Origin: Fibrobacteria bacterium
Lineage (GTDB): Bacteria > Fibrobacterota > Fibrobacteria > UBA11236
Assembly: GCA_017881725.1 (NCBI GenBank)
Contig: JADGQO010000073.1
Location: 26,533 to 90,532 of the forward strand
Length of the DNA: 64,000 nucleotides
Direction of reading: 5' to 3'
Shown here: positions 59,799 through 64,000 of the stretch, one piece after another
Position numbering within the stretch: the first letter of the stretch is position 1
Layout: every line of letters begins with the position of its first letter
The notes under the pieces: model-generated
What the model saw: the letters and a program-made list of their open reading frames with translations, nothing else
What the model was told of the DNA's origin: nothing
The model's database searches: none
Program-made: the position numbers and the translations under genes

Positions 59799-60701
59799 AT
59801 GGAAGAAGCCCTGGTCCTGCCCGATTATCTCGACCTTTCGCCGGAATTGCGCAAGCGCTTCGAGTCCATCGCCGCGCGGGAAACGATTTTGGAAGTCAGC
59901 CATTTGCGCAAGGAATTTCCCGGCATGGAGAATCGCCCGCCCATCCTGGGGGACATTTCCTTCGAAGTGAAGCGTCGCGAATTCATCTGCGTCATCGGCG
60001 CGTCCGGCTGTGGCAAATCCACCATGCTCAGAATGCTCGGAGGCTTGGAACCATGCACTGCGGGCGAAGTCCGCGTCAGCGGCAAATCCGTCCACGGACC
60101 CGGCGCGGATCGCGGCATGGTGTTCCAGGAATACACTTTGTTTCCCTGGCTGACGGTCAAGAAAAACGTCATGTTCGGACCGCGCATGGCGGGCCAAGGC
60201 CGCGACTCATCCGAAGCTGAAGCCCTGCAATGGCTGGAGATGGTCGGCTTGGCGGATCGGGTGGACGCCTATCCCAACCAATTGTCCGGCGGCATGAAAC
60301 AACGCGTGGCCATCGCCCGAGCCTTGGCGAATTATCCCGACATCCTGCTCATGGACGAGCCTTTCGGCGCCCTGGACGCGCAAACCCGTTCGCAAATGCA
60401 ACGCCATCTGCTGCAAATCTGGCGTAACGTAGATGTTACCATACTTTTCGTCACCCACGATTTGGACGAGGCCATTTTCCTCGCCGACCGGATTGTCGTT
60501 CTGGGAGCGCACCCCGGCCGAATTCTGGAAATCATCCAGGTACCCGTGGATCGTCCGCGCAGCCAGGCCCAAGCCCTCTCGCCGCATTTTCTCGCCGTAA
60601 AGAAACGCCTGGAGCAATTGATCCATCCCGAAGATCCCGACGCAGTCAAGAGTTTGCCCATGATTCGCATGGCGCGCGTTGGCACGGAGGCTGAACCATG
60701 A
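59799..60701 (+). CDS. ABC importer ATP-binding protein
   Basis: The 300-residue ATPase has a short N-terminal extension (about 25 residues), then Walker A GASGCGKST, Q-loop VFQEYTLFPWLTV, signature LSGGMKQRVAIA, Walker B ILLMDEPFGALD and switch His in FVTHDLDEA, as in SsuB/TauB/NrtD. The stop overlaps the next gene's start (ATGA). One perfect GTAAC-N6-GTTAC site lies inside (60424-60439), just before the switch region. Confidence 0.92.
   Translation: MEEALVLPDYLDLSPELRKRFESIAARETILEVSHLRKEFPGMENRPPILGDISFEVKRREFICVIGASGCGKSTMLRMLGGLEPCTAGEVRVSGKSVHGPGADRGMVFQEYTLFPWLTVKKNVMFGPRMAGQGRDSSEAEALQWLEMVGLADRVDAYPNQLSGGMKQRVAIARALANYPDILLMDEPFGALDAQTRSQMQRHLLQIWRNVDVTILFVTHDLDEAIFLADRIVVLGAHPGRILEIIQVPVDRPRSQAQALSPHFLAVKKRLEQLIHPEDPDAVKSLPMIRMARVGTEAEP
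60424..60439. repeat. GTAAC-N6-GTTAC dispersed palindrome, copy 6
   Basis: Perfect copy with spacer GTAGAT, in the importer ATPase gene. Confidence 0.75.
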
Positions 60702-61405
60702 CGCCCATTTTATCGGAAACCTTGTCAGGCGGGGCCATGTGGTCGTGGACACTGAAACGCGGCATGGCGTTGAAGTTAACGGACACGGAAGGCGGCGCAA
60801 ACCTTTCCGCCTTGTTTTTCAACGCGGATTCTCCCTTGGAGCGATACAATATGCCGGATACGCTCAAGGCGCAATATACGGCGTTTCTCACGGTCGGACG
60901 AGTATTGTACTCGGACATGGGACGCATCCTGTGCTCCATCATAGAAGACTCTTGCGGATGGCACGACACGCTGTGCGGCGCCACCGACGCGCGCCTGACG
61001 GCGGAGAAGTACGGCCCTTCCAGTTATCAAAAACATCGCAATGCTTACTTGCATAATGGGCGGGATAATTTCCTGGTGGAGTTGGGCAAATACGGCTTGG
61101 GTAAAAAAGATTTGCCGGTACCGATAAATTTTTTCAGTAAGGTCACGGTGGATGAAGGCGGTAATCTCCATTATGCGGGCGACAACTCCCGCGCCGGTTC
61201 GTCGATAACCCTGCGCGCGGAAATGAACGTCCTGGTCGTGGCATCCAACACGCCCCACCCGCTGGAACCCACCACCATCTATGCGCCCAAACCGGTTCGC
61301 ATGGAAATATTCCCGGTGAATTCCCCAAGTGCGGAAGACGTCTGCCGGATATCCCGACCGGAAAACGGCCGTGGCTTTCAAAACACCGAAATTCTTTTCC
61401 GATAA
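60698..61405 (+). CDS. DUF1989 protein UAAP1, carboxyguanidine deiminase subunit candidate
   Basis: The 235-residue protein belongs to the DUF1989 family ('urea carboxylase-associated protein 1'). Typical blocks are NADSPLERYNMPDTLKAQYT, 'RILCSIIEDSCGWHDTLCGA', HNGRDNFLVELGKYGLGKKD and 'NFFSKVTVDEGGNLHYAGDN'. In the guanidine pathway the two DUF1989 proteins form carboxyguanidine deiminase (CgdAB), which converts carboxyguanidine to allophanate and ammonia. Here it lies in the same order, ahead of its paralogue and the carboxylase. Activity is inferred from context and family. Confidence 0.88.
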   Translation: MTPILSETLSGGAMWSWTLKRGMALKLTDTEGGANLSALFFNADSPLERYNMPDTLKAQYTAFLTVGRVLYSDMGRILCSIIEDSCGWHDTLCGATDARLTAEKYGPSSYQKHRNAYLHNGRDNFLVELGKYGLGKKDLPVPINFFSKVTVDEGGNLHYAGDNSRAGSSITLRAEMNVLVVASNTPHPLEPTTIYAPKPVRMEIFPVNSPSAEDVCRISRPENGRGFQNTEILFR

Positions 61406-61420
61406 TTCGAGGAATACTCC

Positions 61421-62083
61421 ATGCCTACTTTGGTCTATACCGAAAGCGCATTGCGCAGCGAAGACGCGGTGTATGATGAAGTCATCGCAGCCGGACTCGG
61501 TTGGCTGCATCCCATCAAGTCCGGACAAAGATTCCGCATCCTGGATTTGGAAGGCAACCAGGCGGTGGACACGTTGTTTTACAATGCCGCCGATCCCGTC
61601 GATCGCTACGACGCCATCGCGACCATTCGCGCCCAGGGGAATATTTTCCTGACCACGGGAACCCGTCTCATGTCATCAGAAGGAAACGTCTTGCTCACCA
61701 TAGTCGCCGATACCTGCGGCCGGCACGACACCTTGGGCGGGGCCTGTTCGGCGGAGAGCAATACCGTGCGGTATGCGCTGAATAAACGGCATATGCATAA
61801 TTGCCGGGACAGCTTCCTACTGACCATGGCCAACTCCCATGCCGGAATCGGCAAGCGGGACCTGGCCAGCAACATCAACTTTTTCATGAACGTGCCGGTG
61901 ACGCCCAAAGGCGATCTGTCATTCGCCGACGGTGTTTCGTGGGCGGGGAAATACGTGGAAATGCGTGCCGAAATGGATGTCTTGGCCTTGATTTCCAACT
62001 GTCCCCAATTGAACAATCCTTGCAATGCTTACAATCCTACTCCCATCAGGGTCTTGATTTGGGATCCGATCGCGCCGTCTTGA
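61421..62083 (+). CDS. DUF1989 protein UAAP2, carboxyguanidine deiminase subunit candidate
   Basis: Paralogue of the preceding gene, 220 residues. It shares the same blocks ([52 protein letters not shown], '[20 protein letters not shown]'). Compared with UAAP1 its Cys-Gly-Arg-His-Asp-Thr block is closer to the family consensus. The two probably form a heteromer. GAGGAATACTCC precedes the ATG. A 76-base gap with the 11-base tandem repeats separates it from the carboxylase. Confidence 0.88.
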   Translation: MPTLVYTESALRSEDAVYDEVIAAGLGWLHPIKSGQRFRILDLEGNQAVDTLFYNAADPVDRYDAIATIRAQGNIFLTTGTRLMSSEGNVLLTIVADTCGRHDTLGGACSAESNTVRYALNKRHMHNCRDSFLLTMANSHAGIGKRDLASNINFFMNVPVTPKGDLSFADGVSWAGKYVEMRAEMDVLALISNCPQLNNPCNAYNPTPIRVLIWDPIAPS

Positions 62084-62107
62084 GGGGCCGAAAACCATAG
62101 TGTATTT

Positions 62108-62145
62108 ATCGAATAGTTATCGAGAAATCGTCGAGTATTCATCGA
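62108..62145 (+). repeat. Four tandem 11-base repeats
   Basis: ATCGA, ATCGA, GTCGA and ATCGA begin at 62108, 62119, 62130 and 62141, exactly 11 bases apart, in the 76-base gap before the carboxylase. The consensus unit is ATCGAGNATTC. The period is close to one helical turn. Confidence 0.7.
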
Positions 62146-62159
62146 GGTCATAACCGGAA

Positions 62160-64000
62160 ATGTTTAAGAAAGTCCTAATCGCCAATCGCGGCGAAATTGC
62201 CTGCCGTATCGCCAAGACCTTGCGCGAAATGGACATTCGTTCCCTGGCGGTCTATTCCGAAGCCGATTTGGGTTCCTTGCATGTTACCCTATGCGACGAG
62301 GCCGTCTGCATTGGGCCGGCGCAAGCCTCGCAAAGTTATTTGGATGCCGAAAAATTACTTCAGGCGGCGAAAGCCCACGGCGCAGAGGCTATTCATCCGG
62401 GTTATGGCTTCCTGTCCGAAAACGCCGACTTCGCGGACGCCTGCGCCGCTGCGAGCATTGTCTTCATCGGTCCCACGCCCCGGCAAATGCGCGATTTCGG
62501 GTTAAAACATACCGCCCGCGAACTGGCATTGAAAAGCGGCGCGCCTTTGTTACCCGGTACGGGTCTGCTTGCGGGACCGGACGAAGCGAGTCTTGAGGCC
62601 GCGCGCATTGGCTTTCCGGTCATGCTGAAAAGCACGGCGGGTGGCGGCGGCATTGGGATGCAGATCATCCGGCATGCCGAAGGCCTGCAGGCCGCTTGGG
62701 ACACCGTCAGCCGCCTGAGCCAAAGCAATTTCAAACATGGCGGCATCTATTTGGAAAAGTACGTCGAGCATGCGCGCCACATCGAAGTGCAGGTTTTCGG
62801 GGACGGCCAAGGCCAGGTCATCGCCCTGGGAGAAAGGGATTGTTCGACCCAACGCCGCAATCAAAAAGTCATTGAGGAAACGCCTGCGCCTAATTTGAGC
62901 GACGCCTTGCGTAAGCGCTTGGCCGAAACCGCCGTGTCCTTGTGCCGTACGGTGGATTATCAAGGCGCGGGCACGGTGGAATTCGTGGTCGACGCCGCCT
63001 CCGGGAAAAGTCATTCCGAATCTGAACCGGAAGGATTTTATTTTCTCGAAGTGAATACCCGGCTGCAGGTGGAACACGGCGTGACCGAAGCGGTGACGGG
63101 ATTGGATCTGGTGGAAGCGCAAATCCGGTTGGCGGCCGGGGAGCTTAGCGACCTGGAAACATTACGGCGTATCCCGCAAGGTCATTCCATCCAAGCGCGC
63201 GTGTACGCAGAAAATCCCCGCTTGGAGTTCAGGCCCAGCGCGGGCCAACTTACGGAGGTGATCTTCCCCGTAGATACGCGCGTGGATACTTGGGTAGAAA
63301 CCGGTACTGACGTTTCCCCATATTATGATCCGCTTTTGGCGAAAGTCATTGTACACGGCCGCGACCGCAGCGACGCGTTGGAAAAGCTGGGGAATGCATT
63401 GAGCGCCACTCGGCTGGAAGGTATCGAAACCAATCTCGAATTCCTACGCGCGTTGTCGCTGGACCCGGTCTTCCGCGACGGCGCCATGACCACGCGCTAC
63501 CTCGGCAGCTTCCGCTACCTTTCGCGCACTGTGGACGTCATCCAACCCGGCCCTCAGTCTTCCATCCAGGATTATCCGGGACGCGTGGGCTATTGGGCGG
63601 TAGGCGTGCCGCCTTCCGGTCCGTTCGACGCCTTATCCTTCCGGTGGGGAAATCGTCTGCTCGATAATGATGATGATGCGGCCGGCCTAGAAATGACGGT
63701 GGCGGGAGCGACGCTGCGGTTCCAAAGCGAAACTTGGGCGGTACTGACGGGAGCGCAACTCCCCGCCATGCTTGAGGGCATCGAGGTTCCCTTCTGGAAA
63801 ACTTTCCGGATTCTTGCGGGGTCAACTTTACGGATGGGAGCGATTTCCGGTCCGGGCATGCGCACTTATCTTTGCGTCCAAGGCGGCTTCTACGTACCCG
63901 CGTACATGGGCAGTCGCTCGACTTTTACCCTGGGCAAATTCGGCGGGCATGGCGGACGCATTTTACGCACCGGCGACGTGCTCCATTTGAGCGATAAAGA
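62160..64000 (+). CDS. Urea-carboxylase family enzyme (probably guanidine carboxylase), N-terminal part
   Basis: Biotin-dependent carboxylase, open to the window end (613 residues visible of an expected 1,200). The biotin-carboxylase domain is complete: KVLIANRGEIACRI, HPGYGFLSENADFA, the Gly-rich ATP loop STAGGGGIGM, 'VEHARHIEVQVFGDGQG', FLEVNTRLQVEHGVTE. From about residue 463 the KipA/AHS2-like domain begins (GPQSSIQDYPGRVGYWAVG, GRSTF-like block). Carboxyltransferase and biotin-carrier domains lie beyond the edge. The paired DUF1989 genes and atzF point to guanidine rather than urea; the specificity residues are not in the window. Confidence 0.93.
   Translation, partial: MFKKVLIANRGEIACRIAKTLREMDIRSLAVYSEADLGSLHVTLCDEAVCIGPAQASQSYLDAEKLLQAAKAHGAEAIHPGYGFLSENADFADACAAASIVFIGPTPRQMRDFGLKHTARELALKSGAPLLPGTGLLAGPDEASLEAARIGFPVMLKSTAGGGGIGMQIIRHAEGLQAAWDTVSRLSQSNFKHGGIYLEKYVEHARHIEVQVFGDGQGQVIALGERDCSTQRRNQKVIEETPAPNLSDALRKRLAETAVSLCRTVDYQGAGTVEFVVDAASGKSHSESEPEGFYFLEVNTRLQVEHGVTEAVTGLDLVEAQIRLAAGELSDLETLRRIPQGHSIQARVYAENPRLEFRPSAGQLTEVIFPVDTRVDTWVETGTDVSPYYDPLLAKVIVHGRDRSDALEKLGNALSATRLEGIETNLEFLRALSLDPVFRDGAMTTRYLGSFRYLSRTVDVIQPGPQSSIQDYPGRVGYWAVGVPPSGPFDALSFRWGNRLLDNDDDAAGLEMTVAGATLRFQSETWAVLTGAQLPAMLEGIEVPFWKTFRILAGSTLRMGAISGPGMRTYLCVQGGFYVPAYMGSRSTFTLGKFGGHGGRILRTGDVLHLSDK

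Noticed and set aside
1..64000. CRISPR arrays, insertion sequences, integrases, phage genes, toxin-antitoxin pairs
   Set aside because: I looked for regular repeat-spacer arrays, transposase motifs, terminal inverted repeats and target duplications, and saw none. The window looks like a stable chromosome.

Overview
The window is moderately GC-rich bacterial chromosome, densely coded on both strands. I see no insertion sequence, phage, plasmid or CRISPR signature. The gene content is that of a diderm. It has lipoprotein acylation (Lnt), an outer-membrane TolC factor, an MCE protein and many lipobox or signal-peptide proteins. A gingipain-like C25 protein with a FlgD-like C-terminal domain (resembling the type IX secretion sortase PorU), the long 622-residue form of IspG and GTP-type PEP carboxykinase suggest the Fibrobacterota/Bacteroidota (FCB) side of the tree. 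Fibrobacterota is my best guess, not a demonstrated assignment.

Layout. 0-17.9 kb: envelope and signalling genes (Prc protease, DUF6279 lipoprotein, HxlR regulator, a lone DUF1016 N-domain, a 1215-residue TPR protein, a MltD-like transglycosylase, an M48 protease, a GAF-domain sensor). 18-20.6 kb: cmk-rpsA with a clear rpsA terminator. 20.7-26.5 kb: a lipoprotein translationally coupled to the 1660-residue C25 protein. 26.5-35.5 kb: housekeeping genes (rsmI-lnt, then a leftward run ispG, trmJ, a mutarotase-like gene, recO, gluQ, panB and a small gene). 35.6-43.6 kb: a membrane-anchored HEMTH protein and a TetR-controlled efflux operon (TetR, TolC, HlyD-like adaptor, two ABC ATPases, two ABC-2 permeases). 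43.6-55.3 kb: lipoproteins, an MCE protein, three unrecognised genes, pckG, a TatT-like protein, a GAF protein, a TlpA-like protein, a DUF445 protein, tRNA-Asn(GTT), a TauE-type permease and purU. 55.4-64 kb: a divergent nitrogen-catabolism locus with allophanate hydrolase on one side, and an ABC importer, two DUF1989 proteins and a urea-carboxylase-family enzyme (cut by the window end) on the other. This gene set matches the guanidine carboxylation pathway (carboxylase, carboxyguanidine deiminase, allophanate hydrolase) better than plain urea use. The divergent intergenic region carries outward-facing sigma-54-type promoters on both strands.

The most unusual signal is a dispersed interrupted palindrome, GTAAC-N6-GTTAC. 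By eye it occurs six times perfectly, and at least twelve more times with one mismatch, in coding and non-coding DNA, where about 0.06 perfect copies are expected by chance. Its half-sites are 11 bp apart, one helical turn, so it looks like the target of a dimeric DNA-binding protein acting at many places on the chromosome. Other points of interest are a TetR gene with an operator over a probably leaderless start codon, an 11-bp tandem array before the carboxylase, and small genes of 43 and 47 codons.
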